From Paucidesulfovibrio longus DSM 6739 (GTDB lineage Bacteria; Desulfobacterota; Desulfovibrionia; Desulfovibrionales; Desulfovibrionaceae), in contig NZ_ATVA01000015.1 in assembly GCF_000420485.1 (NCBI RefSeq), positions 310,001 through 374,000 on the forward strand: DNA of 64,000 bases, written 5' to 3'. Below the pieces are notes generated by a model. It did no database searches, was not told the DNA's origin, and was given only the letters and a program-made list of their open reading frames with translations. Below, piece after piece: positions 54,054 through 62,490 of this stretch. Each line of letters begins with the position of its first letter. Position 1 is the first letter of the stretch. The position numbers and the translations under genes were made by a program.

Positions 54054-55240
54054 ATTACACTGCATGACCCGCTAGAAAGGGGATTGCGACTAGGCGTAGA
54101 TTTTGTTGTTGAATTTCTGGATTTGCTTATTACACTGCATGACCCGCTAGAAAGGGGATTGCGACTCGGCAACCTCGACCAGTCCCATCACGTCGTCCAA
54201 CGTATTACACTGCATGACCCGCTAGAAAGGGGATTGCGACTTTTGTTAAGCGAGTTAAGCACACTTGACGCGCTCACCAATGATTACACTGCATGACCCG
54301 CTAGAAAGGGGATTGCGACCGGCTTGCCCGCCTTGACCCCAAAAAGGCGCTGGTTAAGGATTACACTGCATGACCCGCTAGAAAGGGGATTGCGACCGTT
54401 GAGAGTCGGAGGTGTAGCCCCCTCGTCAACAAGCCCAATTACACTGCATGACCCGCTAGAAAGGGGATTGCGACGACTACGAAAAAATACGCGCCTGGTT
54501 CCCGATGGTGGAGATTACACTGCATGACCCGCTAGAAAGGGGATTGCGACCCAGCTTCTCGGTCTGCTTGCGAATCGCCGCGAGCGTATTACACTGCATG
54601 ACCCGCTAGAAAGGGGATTGCGACGCCGTGTGGTCATAGCTGACCTCGGCGGCAGTGGGCAGCTGATTACACTGCATGACCCGCTAGAAAGGGGATTGCG
54701 ACACGTGTGGCGGGCGGTAGCCGTAGGGGATTGCGCCGAATTACACTGCATGACCCGCTAGAAAGGGGATTGCGACGCGATATTGCGCGCTGCGGGCCGC
54801 ACGCTGGGCCTGGATTACACTGCATGACCCGCTAGAAAGGGGATTGCGACGCCTGAACATCGGCCTTGCTGGACTTGTTGAGGACAAAGGATTACACTGC
54901 ATGACCCGCTAGAAAGGGGATTGTGACGCCAGTACATGAGACGCACTTACCAACGCCTGAAATTCTCTGATTACACTGCATGACCCGCTAGAAAGGGGAT
55001 TGCGACGCTCCTTTTTGCGTTTTGTTGATGCTGGTTCTAGTATAAAACTAATTACACTGCATGACCCGCTAGAAAGGGGATTGCGACCTGGACCATCTCG
55101 AACCGCGCCCGCTTATCCGTTACGCCCATTACACTGCATGACCCGCTAGAAAGGGGATTGCGACGCTTGTTGAGCTTTTCCTTGATAGCCTTTTCGTCGA
55201 AAGTTTACACTGCATGACCCGCTAGAAAGGGGATTTCAGA
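54054..55240 (+). CRISPR. Type III CRISPR array, 16 repeats and 15 spacers
   Basis: Repeats of 37 bases start ATTACACTGCATGACC and end AAAGGGGATTGCGAC. Fourteen are identical; repeat 12 (54891-54927) has G-to-GT change TTGTGAC, and repeat 16 (55204-55240) is degenerate at both ends (TTTACAC..., ATTTCAGA). Spacers are 37-44 bases (38, 38, 42, 40, 41, 39, 37, 41, 37, 37, 40, 42, 44, 40, 39). The decayed last repeat and the ATTGCGAC tag place the leader on the cas2 side and transcription on the + strand. Spacers show no obvious repeats among themselves; targets are unknown. Confidence 0.97.
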
Positions 55241-55372
55241 CTTTTCCTGAACCTTATAAGAATGAGACAACCCTCTCGAACAGAACCGGGGAGCACGGTA
55301 CCATCGAATGTTAATTGCTCGGCAAGGACACCATGTAATGACCAGCCCAGCTCGCGCATAAAGGAGGCATGT

Positions 55373-56698
55373 ATGGCAAACGGTGGCAAGACGCTTTTTT
55401 TGACCGTGGGGACCGGCACTGCAGAGATCCTACGTGAATCAATGCTCGTCCCGCTCCGCAAGTCCATTCTCCACGGGACATGGGAGGAAGTGGTCCTGCT
55501 GCCATCGCAAAAGACCACCGACTCCGCCAAACTGCTCTGCGAAGAGCTGCAAGGCATACGGCTTGTTGTGTCCCCCCTGCCCAGGCCTGGACAGGAGGAC
55601 AACGCGGACCAGACCTATGCCCATTTCGAGTCCGTAATTGCCGAGCGGATTGCCTCCGGAGTGCCCCCAGGACAGATGGTCGCGGACTTCACACGTGGGA
55701 CAAAGGCCATGAGCGCTGCCTTGGTCCTCGCTGCTGCCCGCCACGGAATTCCCCGTCTGAGGTACATCATTGGCGAGCGAAACAGCAGTGGAAGCGTCAA
55801 GGCCGGCATGGAAGTCGTGCAGGAATTCTCCACGACAACGGCAAGCGGGCACCGGCTTCTGGACCAAGCTCTGTTGGTTATGACGAAGGGCAACTTCGCA
55901 GCCGTACAGGACATTCTGCCTGCCGTGGAGGATCCCTTGGAGGTGGTGTGGCCGGAGGCCGTCAGAGAATTGTTCTCCTTTGCGCGGGCAGCCGCCGCCT
56001 TCTATAGCGCTTGGGACCGGCTCGACTATGCCGAGGCCCTGAGACTGCTCAAAAGTGGGATCCCGGAATGCCCAGATAGAGCGTGGGCGCGGTTTACTCC
56101 AGGCAAGGACGTGGCCAAGCATGTGAAGGAGCTGGCAGCAGCCAGACCAAACACGAATAAGGAGTGCGCGGCCTGGGTTCGGATCAAGGCTGTAGACCTG
56201 CTCGCCAACGGAGAGCGCAGGATACGGGATCGGCAATTCGAGGATGCCTACCTGCGGGCCTACAGGGTCCTGGAACTCATCGGACAGGTGGGGCTCTTTG
56301 TTCACGGACTGGATTCTAGCGATATCCCGAAGGACAACCCGGCTGTGCAGGCACTGCAGGAAAAGCTGAAAAAGAAACACGAGAACGGATTTGGGATGAA
56401 CCGTCGCACAGGAAACTATACGGCGCCGCGAGAGTTGGCGGCCAGGTTGCTGAAGTTTATGGACGACCCGATGGGGGCCAAGCTCCTGGAAGTCGGCAAA
56501 GGCGGATTCACTCAGGCTCGGAATAACAGCCTGCTGATCCATGGCTTTACCGCCACCCAACAGGCCACTGATGAGTCGTTGCGTTCCATTTATGCCGATT
56601 TGGAACGCTTGCTGCGCGAGGAATTTCCATGCGAGGCCGAATCTACGCTCGAGGTGGCACGGAGCGCCGACTTCTGCCTGACGTCATGCCAGGAATAG
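55373..56698 (+). CDS. CARF-domain CRISPR ancillary protein, TIGR02710 type, with HEPN-like RNase motif
   Basis: The 441-residue protein has an N-terminal Rossmann/CARF domain (LFLTVGTGTAEIL and 'DFTRGTKAMSAALVLAAARHG', residues about 8-125) that should bind cyclic oligoadenylate. The C-terminal half is helical and ends with ARNNSLLIHGF: Arg383 and His390 make an R-N-x5-H motif like that of HEPN RNases in Csm6. The start at 55373 is behind AAGGAGG. It is encoded 132 bp after the array, downstream of an operon whose Cas10 has an intact GGDD, so it likely is the second-messenger-activated effector (inference). A terminator follows at 56861. Confidence 0.85.
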   Translation: MANGGKTLFLTVGTGTAEILRESMLVPLRKSILHGTWEEVVLLPSQKTTDSAKLLCEELQGIRLVVSPLPRPGQEDNADQTYAHFESVIAERIASGVPPGQMVADFTRGTKAMSAALVLAAARHGIPRLRYIIGERNSSGSVKAGMEVVQEFSTTTASGHRLLDQALLVMTKGNFAAVQDILPAVEDPLEVVWPEAVRELFSFARAAAAFYSAWDRLDYAEALRLLKSGIPECPDRAWARFTPGKDVAKHVKELAAARPNTNKECAAWVRIKAVDLLANGERRIRDRQFEDAYLRAYRVLELIGQVGLFVHGLDSSDIPKDNPAVQALQEKLKKKHENGFGMNRRTGNYTAPRELAARLLKFMDDPMGAKLLEVGKGGFTQARNNSLLIHGFTATQQATDESLRSIYADLERLLREEFPCEAESTLEVARSADFCLTSCQE

Positions 56699-56860
56699 TC
56701 TGGCCTAGGAGAACACGACTCTTAGCTAACACTGAAAATCCAGAGAGCTTATCAAAGAGGCGGGTCCATCCCATTACCTTGCTTTACCGCTACGAGGTCC
56801 GAAGAAGTGAACCCATTACTCACGTCAAGCAATACTTCAACTTGCTGACTGAGCGAAAGT

Positions 56861-56895
56861 GAGCCGCCAACATCCGCCAGCGGCTCTCTTTGTTT
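56861..56895 (+). terminator. Rho-independent terminator after the CARF effector
   Basis: Stem GAGCCGC/GCGGCTC with a 12-base loop is followed by TCTTTGTTT on the + strand. It ends the CRISPR locus before the divergent operon. The 160 bases between the stop of the effector and this hairpin hold nothing I recognise. Confidence 0.7.
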
Positions 56896-56898
56896 GCT

Positions 56899-57102
56899 CT
56901 ACCTGATGATCAGCCCTCCCCTGTCCTCGTGGTCGTGGGCTTCATTGCTTTCGCGCTCGCCCTCTTCAACCCCTTCCATGACCTCGAGAGCCACTTCGGG
57001 GTCGGAGAGACAACGACGTTTTTCCACAGTCACAGCGTTAACACCCGTGACGGCCAAGATGCCGACAACAACGCTGCCGAGGAATGTCATGATGCCTCTC
57101 AT
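56899..57102 (-). CDS. Small membrane/secreted peptide, last gene of the ERF operon
   Basis: The 67-residue open frame starts at 57102 behind a strong AAGGAGAAAATC ribosome site, so translation is likely. The N-terminus MTFLGSVVVGILAVTGVNAV is a membrane or signal segment, and the rest is acidic and His-rich (ESNEAHDHEDRGG). No family is recognised. It lies 16 bp after the zinc-ribbon gene in the same direction. It could be a small accessory or toxin-like peptide, but no evidence supports that beyond size. Confidence 0.5.
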   Translation of the reverse strand: MRGIMTFLGSVVVGILAVTGVNAVTVEKRRCLSDPEVALEVMEGVEEGERESNEAHDHEDRGGLIIR

Positions 57103-57118
57103 GATTTTCTCCTTTATT

Positions 57119-57451
57119 CTAGATTTCAAACTGATAGCCGCAACGGTTGCAGCGGTAGTGGCCAATGACGTTTCTGTCCACATGTTCGCCGATCTGGTTG
57201 CCCACGGCGGCCCCGGCAAGAAAGCCTGCCAGGGCTCCAGCAAGCCCACCGGCCAGGACACCGATCCCGGTTCCCACCACCGGAACCACGGACCCGATGG
57301 CCCCGCCGAGCACGGCCCCGCCTTCAGCCCCCAGGTAGCCTGTTGCGGCCCCGGCCACGCCGCCCACCGCAGTGCCCATCCGCTGGACCACATTGACCAG
57401 CACGACATGGTCCGGACTATTGCAGACCGGACATTTCTGATTCTCCTTCAT
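57119..57451 (-). CDS. Zinc-ribbon / glycine-zipper small protein
   Basis: The 110-residue protein has Cys pairs at both ends (CPVCNSPDH near residue 7 and CNRCGYQFEI at the C-terminus) that can form a zinc ribbon. In between is a long Gly/Ala-rich hydrophobic run (GGVAGAATGYLGAEGGAVLG and GVLAGGLAGALAGFLAGAAVG) with a glycine-zipper pattern, typical of membrane-inserting or oligomerising segments. It is 11 bp after the vWA gene. A dual zinc-ribbon and glycine-zipper layout is uncommon. Role unknown. Confidence 0.7.
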   Translation of the reverse strand: MKENQKCPVCNSPDHVVLVNVVQRMGTAVGGVAGAATGYLGAEGGAVLGGAIGSVVPVVGTGIGVLAGGLAGALAGFLAGAAVGNQIGEHVDRNVIGHYRCNRCGYQFEI

Positions 57452-57462
57452 CTGAGACCTCC

Positions 57463-58983
57463 CTACGATTTGGTTGAATGGAAAAGCGCTTGGCCAAAGA
57501 ACTGGAACACGGCCGGAGCCAGTTCCTGGATGGCCTGGATATTGATGCTGCGCCTCGGCATGAGGCTCGTGATGCCTGGGGAGTCAATGCCAAGACCGAA
57601 GACCTCGATCTCCGCCAGCAGCGCCGCAGACAGGGCCTGCGTCGCAGTCTCGTGGTTGTCGGGATCTCCGTCCGTGACGAGCAGCAGAATCTTGCGCTGC
57701 TCCCGCAAGGGGACCATCTCCAGGATCGCCCACCAGAGCGCCTCCCCCATGGGCGTCTTTCCGCTGGCCGCGAGACTGAACCGCGTATGCACGGGTTGGC
57801 CGTGCCGAACCAGCGGAGCCACCGTTTGCAGGTCCCCCTCCCCGTGTCCCGCCGGGAACGCTGTGACCGCCACGTTGATGCCCATGAGCTCCATGGTCCT
57901 GGCAAGCACATGGCAAACCTGCCCGGCCATAGCGATCCGCCTGCGCATGGAGCCGGAACAGTCCAGCAGGAGATGCACGGCGGTGTTCATGGCTGTGCGT
58001 TGTCCCTGTCGCAGGAAGACCTTCGCGTCCCGCGCCGCGAGCCGGTGCAGCCGAGTGGGTGCGACCCTGCCGCGCGACGACGGGACATTGTGACAGGCCA
58101 GCTGCGCCTGGAGCTTTCCCTGGAGCCGCGTGCGCAAAGCCAGGGTGATCCGCCGCGCGGCTTCCAATTGCTCCGCCATGAGCGGGCGCATGCTCTTTCC
58201 GGCAATGGTGGCCACCTGAACACGCGCCCCGGCACGTTCGTCCTTCCCTTGAACGCCCAGCTCCAGGGACTTGCCCAGGATCGCGCCGAGTTCGTCCGGC
58301 AGTTCCTTTTCCGTGGCTCTGAGCAACCGCTCCACGCTCGCGGCCTGCGGCTCGGCAGCCGGAAGCGCCTTCGCTTTGTGGCCAATCTCCCGGACAACCG
58401 CCCTGGCGGCGTCCAGGCAGGCCTGGGAATCCGGACAGGAACGCCTGACCTGCTCCAGGATGATTTCGACCCGAACCAGCAGGTCCGGCCAGAAGCGGTC
58501 CAGGATATCCCTGGTTTTCCGGACACGCACCCCCAGTTCCGGCACATCCCAGCCGCGCACGCTCAAGAGCAGCCAGTTCAGCAGCAGAAGGGCCGGATTT
58601 TGCTCGTCCGGCTCCGGGCTTCGCTCCAGGAACAGATGCCGGATCAGCCAGGTGAAATTCCGGCGGCAGCCCGGATACTGGGCCGCCAATCGGTTTTCCA
58701 CGCGCCAATCCTCGAAGATGTTCCAGATGTGCTTCTCCAGGGCGGTGAGATCACGCAGGCAGTCAAAGTCCGTGTGTCGCAGATGCGCGGCCTCGTGATC
58801 GACATAGCCGCGCACCAGCCCCAGGAAGGTGCGGTCCGCTTCCGTTGGCAGGCTCGGCAGATGGATCACCCGACCGTCCGTCCAGGCCCTGTTGCCGCCG
58901 ATATGCACCTGAATGCCGTAGGAACGCCCGAGAGCACTGGCCAGCAGGGGCAAACTGTGCAGGAGGGGATTCGTCCTCGCCAT
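57463..58983 (-). CDS. CobT-like protein with HExxH motif and von Willebrand A domain
   Basis: The 506-residue protein has an N-terminal VDHEAAHLRH sequence (His63-Glu64...His67, gluzincin-like) with a nearby 'NIFEDWRVEN' acidic segment, and a C-terminal vWA domain with an intact MIDAS: DCSGSM at 341-346, Thr410 and Asp438 (TDGDPD). This is the layout of CobT-type chelatase subunits and of plasmid-borne vWA partners of MoxR/CobS ATPases. No cobalamin gene is present, so a chelatase in B12 synthesis is unlikely. GGGGAGG precedes the ATG. It is 12 bp after the DUF3150 gene. Confidence 0.8.
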   Translation of the reverse strand: MARTNPLLHSLPLLASALGRSYGIQVHIGGNRAWTDGRVIHLPSLPTEADRTFLGLVRGYVDHEAAHLRHTDFDCLRDLTALEKHIWNIFEDWRVENRLAAQYPGCRRNFTWLIRHLFLERSPEPDEQNPALLLLNWLLLSVRGWDVPELGVRVRKTRDILDRFWPDLLVRVEIILEQVRRSCPDSQACLDAARAVVREIGHKAKALPAAEPQAASVERLLRATEKELPDELGAILGKSLELGVQGKDERAGARVQVATIAGKSMRPLMAEQLEAARRITLALRTRLQGKLQAQLACHNVPSSRGRVAPTRLHRLAARDAKVFLRQGQRTAMNTAVHLLLDCSGSMRRRIAMAGQVCHVLARTMELMGINVAVTAFPAGHGEGDLQTVAPLVRHGQPVHTRFSLAASGKTPMGEALWWAILEMVPLREQRKILLLVTDGDPDNHETATQALSAALLAEIEVFGLGIDSPGITSLMPRRSINIQAIQELAPAVFQFFGQALFHSTKS

Positions 58984-58995
58984 GACGCACCTCCC

Positions 58996-60051
58996 CTACC
59001 AAAGCCCCAGGCTGTCGAGATGGACCACAGGAGATGCCACGGGAGCATGCGCGGGGCTGAACGGCGCTCGCCCCAGGGGAAGCTCGGGAGCGAATTCCTC
59101 ATCATTCTCCAGTCGCGAATCCAGACCCGAATCCATATCAGAGACCGGAACGGCGGCATCCAGGGCAGGCAGACGCGGAGCCTTGAGCAGACCCTGGAGA
59201 ATCGCGTCCGGACTCCTGCCGTCCATGACCTTCTTGCCATGCTCCACAAGCAGGTCGGGATTGCCGAGCAAACAGACCAGCCCCTGAAGCATGACCAGTT
59301 CCGCGCCGTCGATCCTGCCGGACTCCGGAACCCTGGCCAGGGCCGTCTCGATCAACTCCGCCACGGGAGCCACCCGAGGCTCCACAAAACTCAGGCCGCA
59401 GAGCTTGCGCTGGAGGGTGCGCAGCGGCGAAAGCGCCTTGCGGGTGATCTCGGTTCTGCCCGCATAGCTCTTGTGCCAAGCATCCCTTGCGGCCTTGGCC
59501 ACCTCACCGAAGAGCCGCGTGCCCAGCCCGCTCACCTCCTCATGCAGTCCCACCTGCGCCTCGGCATTCCGATCCTTGCGCGGAGGCGCGACCCGGAAGA
59601 GTTGCCAGCTGAAGCCTAGGCGACTGCGCACATGGTCCGCACTGACCAGTGAACTCGCGATGATTGACTCCCAACCAGGATTGTCCAGAATCCATCCGTG
59701 CACCGCATCGTCATAGCGGTGCAGGAAGGCCTCCTTGGCAGACTGGTAATCGTCCGCAATGGCCTGGAGTCCGGCCTGGACCTTTTGTACCGACGCTTCC
59801 GGGATGGCCCAGCCTCCCAGGAAACGCACGCCGATCCGGTCCAGCATGGTCACGGCCTTGGCCTTGAGCGAGCCGAAAATGCGCAGTTCCGCAGGATCGC
59901 AGATGCGCTTGCTGCCAAGCGAAGCCAGTTTTTCCGGCGGCAGGTCCGCCGTGCCGAAATCCGAGGGCGTGAGCTTCTTGCGGGCCGACCAGATGTTCAC
60001 GTCCAGACGAACCGCCACCAATTCCTTGAGCACCTTGATATCCGTGGACAT
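58996..60051 (-). CDS. DUF3150 family protein
   Basis: The 351-residue protein starts at 60051 behind AAAGGAGGACGCC. The opening 'KELVAVRLDVNIWSARKKLTPSDFG' and 'PEKLASLGSKRICDP' are typical of DUF3150 proteins found on plasmids and integrative elements next to CobS-like ATPases. The rest is mostly helical with no catalytic motif seen. A Pro/Ala-rich C-terminal tail ends in 'VHLDSLGLW'. Function unknown; position between the AAA+ ATPase and the vWA protein suggests it bridges them (inference). Confidence 0.75.
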   Translation of the reverse strand: MSTDIKVLKELVAVRLDVNIWSARKKLTPSDFGTADLPPEKLASLGSKRICDPAELRIFGSLKAKAVTMLDRIGVRFLGGWAIPEASVQKVQAGLQAIADDYQSAKEAFLHRYDDAVHGWILDNPGWESIIASSLVSADHVRSRLGFSWQLFRVAPPRKDRNAEAQVGLHEEVSGLGTRLFGEVAKAARDAWHKSYAGRTEITRKALSPLRTLQRKLCGLSFVEPRVAPVAELIETALARVPESGRIDGAELVMLQGLVCLLGNPDLLVEHGKKVMDGRSPDAILQGLLKAPRLPALDAAVPVSDMDSGLDSRLENDEEFAPELPLGRAPFSPAHAPVASPVVHLDSLGLW

Positions 60052-60136
60052 GGCGTCCTCCTTTGTATTGCTTTCATGTTCAAACCGCCCGGCATGGGCG
60101 CAGAAAAGAAGAGGGGGAACCGGAACCGGCTCCCCC

Positions 60137-61147
60137 TCAGGACACGTCTTGGTTTTGCGCCCCTGTGGGGGCGTCCGCCGATGGGAACATGCGCTGGGCC
60201 AGCTCATGCAGCATGGAGCGCGTTTCCCGTGTGGCCCGAAAGCCCAGCGCCCGGTCCAGGGCGTAGCTCACGGGCTGCACCCCTTGATGCGCCAGGGGCT
60301 GAAAGCGCAGGGTCAGGTCTGCCCAGCGCAGAAGCGTCCGTGTGGAAAACGTGACCTCAATGCTCTCGCCGAGCGGGGTCTGCGTGTCTCCGAAGCCGCG
60401 AAAAAGCCTGCGCACCTCGCCCGCGAACTCCACCATGGTCTCCCGGACCGCCTCGGGAAGCAGGGAAGCGGTTCTGGCAAGCAGGCGCAACTCCGCCTCC
60501 TTTGCCGGGTAATCCACCTCGCAGAGCCAAAACCGGTCCATGAACGCCAGGTTCTGCCGCAGCGTGCCCTGGTAGAGTCCGGTTTCGTCCGAACCGCCGT
60601 TGGTGTTGGCCGTGGCCACGAAGCGGAACATGGGATGCGGCTTGATGACCTCCCCGCCGTTTTCCGGAATGCAGAGCGGATCGCCATCCAGAATGCCGTT
60701 CAGGCCGGAAAGCGTGGCCGGGTCCAGCAGATCCAATTCGTTGAGCAGAAACAGCCCGCCGAACTTCAAGGCCAGGGCCAATGGACCATACTGGAAGGTC
60801 ATCCGGCCCTCTTCCAGGCTCAGATGCCCGACCAGGTCGGTGAACTCCAGCCGCGCATGGCCGGTCACGTCCAGGACCGGGTAGTTCAGTTTGGCCGCCA
60901 ACTGCCGGATCAGGCTGGTCTTGCCGCTACCCGTGGGGCCGAAGACATAGAGCGGATCAGCCTGTTGCATGAACCAGACGATGATCTCCCGCATGGTCTC
61001 GTGGAACTGGTAGTCCGGATCGGGATCCGGCGTGTACGCACACGGAGCGGCAAAGCCCTGGATCATGCGCCCCGAGGGTTGGCCGCTGAACACCGTGCCC
61101 GCGTCCATTTCCACGACCTGAAGATTCTCAAGCTCCAGATGCGACAT
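60137..61147 (-). CDS. CobS/MoxR-like AAA+ ATPase
   Basis: The 336-residue ATPase has Walker A FGPTGSGKTS (70-78), Walker B-like GGLFLLNELDLL (130-141, with Asn-Glu instead of Asp-Glu), sensor-1 'FRFVATANTNGGSDETG', and an Arg-finger region 'LRQNLAFMDRFW'. It is of the MoxR/CobS type that works with a vWA partner as a remodelling pair. The start at 61147 follows CAGGAGAAC and overlaps the nuclease gene by 20 bases. In mobile elements such ATPases have been seen next to recombination genes; their role there is not established. Confidence 0.85.
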   Translation of the reverse strand: MSHLELENLQVVEMDAGTVFSGQPSGRMIQGFAAPCAYTPDPDPDYQFHETMREIIVWFMQQADPLYVFGPTGSGKTSLIRQLAAKLNYPVLDVTGHARLEFTDLVGHLSLEEGRMTFQYGPLALALKFGGLFLLNELDLLDPATLSGLNGILDGDPLCIPENGGEVIKPHPMFRFVATANTNGGSDETGLYQGTLRQNLAFMDRFWLCEVDYPAKEAELRLLARTASLLPEAVRETMVEFAGEVRRLFRGFGDTQTPLGESIEVTFSTRTLLRWADLTLRFQPLAHQGVQPVSYALDRALGFRATRETRSMLHELAQRMFPSADAPTGAQNQDVS

Positions 61148-62405
61148 GATTGTTCTCCTGTTGTGTTTTGGTTGCGGCTTGCGGATGACGCCCCACGAAC
61201 AGACGCTCATAGGGGTTGCCCATGTCCGTGCTGCGGGTCAGAATCCGCTCGCAGACCTCTCCCCCCACCATACTGGTCAGTTCCGCCTGTAACCTGCCAC
61301 GGTTCAGCGTGGTCCGGCCTGGCATGTTCGACACCTTGAACCGGTACTTGCCCGTGCTCAGCCAGCCGCCAGCTGCATCCCACCTCGCGTACTGTCGGCA
61401 AATCCTTTCCTCCATAGCCCGGATCTCCTGCTCCAGGCTCTTGCGGTTCGCCTTCAGCTCCTCAAGCTGACGGAGCGCGGCGTCCCCCTCCGGGCTATCC
61501 ACCTGCCCGGAGCTGAACTTCGGGCAGGTCGCCGCATGGTCGCACCAGTCGCAGAGCGGGTGAAACCCCTTGGCGTATTCCAGATCACCCAGCCGGATCA
61601 GGCCGTTCGCATACTTCCGGTGATTGTCCCACAAATCGCCCGCTAGCCGCAGGGCCAGGGAATGCATGGCCTCATCCGGAAGATACGGCCCAAAAGGCTT
61701 TGCTTCGGACATGGAAAGGCAGAGCACCCAGCCTTCGATATCAACCTGTTCCGGGGATTCCGGGAGCCGGGCGCGGAAAAGACGTGCCGCAAGCTCAGGG
61801 AACGTCAGGCCGGAGAAGAGCACATGGCCATCTTCCGCCCGTAGGTTGAAACAAGGCTGGTTCCAGCAGGACGCGAGCAGACCAAGCTGGCCATAAATCT
61901 GCATCTCGTAGGCCGGGTTCAGGGTTTTGGGCAAATGCCCGGTGCTCTTGAGCTCCAGAATGCGCACCGCAGGTTGCGCGCCTCCGCGAACCAGGGTGAA
62001 ATCGAGATGCGCACGGAGCGGAATCGAGCTTTCACCCTGCTGAAGGGTGGTTTCAATCTCCAGTTGCGCAATGAACTGCGAACCGTTGGCGCTGAGCGCC
62101 TTGCTAATGCCGGTTTCCAGCCAGTGTCCTCGTTGCAGGATCAATTGGCGTCCCAGGACGCTTTGAACCCGTTGGTCGTCACCGTCCCCAAACCACTCCG
62201 CCACCTCCTCCGGGGAGACTCCCGAGCCGGAAGTGGACTTGTCCGCCACCGCAGCCCGCATGCACTGCATGGCCCTGCCCAGGTCGGACATGCCCACATA
62301 GCTTGCGCGTTCTCCCAATTGCGCCTTGGTATTGCGTTGGGCATGTGCCAGAAGCCCCCGCGCCATCTGTGCGAGAAGCGCCTGGGCCTTGTGTTTGTTT
62401 TGCAT
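61128..62405 (-). CDS. PD-(D/E)XK nuclease (RecB/Cas4/YqaJ-like)
   Basis: The 425-residue protein has the nuclease core: RGHWLE (92-97), Asp135 in AHLDFTLV, Glu151-Leu-Lys153 in ILELKS, and Gln169 in YEMQIYGQLG, matching motifs I-III of RecB-type exonucleases. A C-terminal CDWCDHAATC (Cys285, Cys288, Cys294) resembles the iron-sulfur Cys cluster of Cas4/AddB, with a fourth Cys perhaps N-terminal. The last 80 residues are an extra domain. It follows the ERF gene, so it may resect DNA for annealing (inference). GGAGGACACG precedes the ATG at 62405. Confidence 0.82.
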   Translation of the reverse strand: MQNKHKAQALLAQMARGLLAHAQRNTKAQLGERASYVGMSDLGRAMQCMRAAVADKSTSGSGVSPEEVAEWFGDGDDQRVQSVLGRQLILQRGHWLETGISKALSANGSQFIAQLEIETTLQQGESSIPLRAHLDFTLVRGGAQPAVRILELKSTGHLPKTLNPAYEMQIYGQLGLLASCWNQPCFNLRAEDGHVLFSGLTFPELAARLFRARLPESPEQVDIEGWVLCLSMSEAKPFGPYLPDEAMHSLALRLAGDLWDNHRKYANGLIRLGDLEYAKGFHPLCDWCDHAATCPKFSSGQVDSPEGDAALRQLEELKANRKSLEQEIRAMEERICRQYARWDAAGGWLSTGKYRFKVSNMPGRTTLNRGRLQAELTSMVGGEVCERILTRSTDMGNPYERLFVGRHPQAATKTQQENNHVASGA

Positions 62406-62490
62406 CGTGTCCTCCAAAACGCGGAAGGCCCCTGGATTTCTCCAGGAGCCTTCCGCTGGCGATGATGGTCGAATGAATGTCCGGAAACGG

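Noticed and set aside
54703-54739. Spacer 9 carrying GGGGATTGCG, like the repeat 3' end
   Set aside because: A 10-base match is short and may be coincidence; the neighbouring sequence does not match the repeat, so it is not treated as a truncated repeat.
57463-61147. Cobaltochelatase CobS-CobT for vitamin B12 synthesis
   Set aside because: No cobN or other cobalamin gene is nearby, and the genes lie between recombination genes and DUF3150. A mobile-element MoxR/vWA pair fits better.
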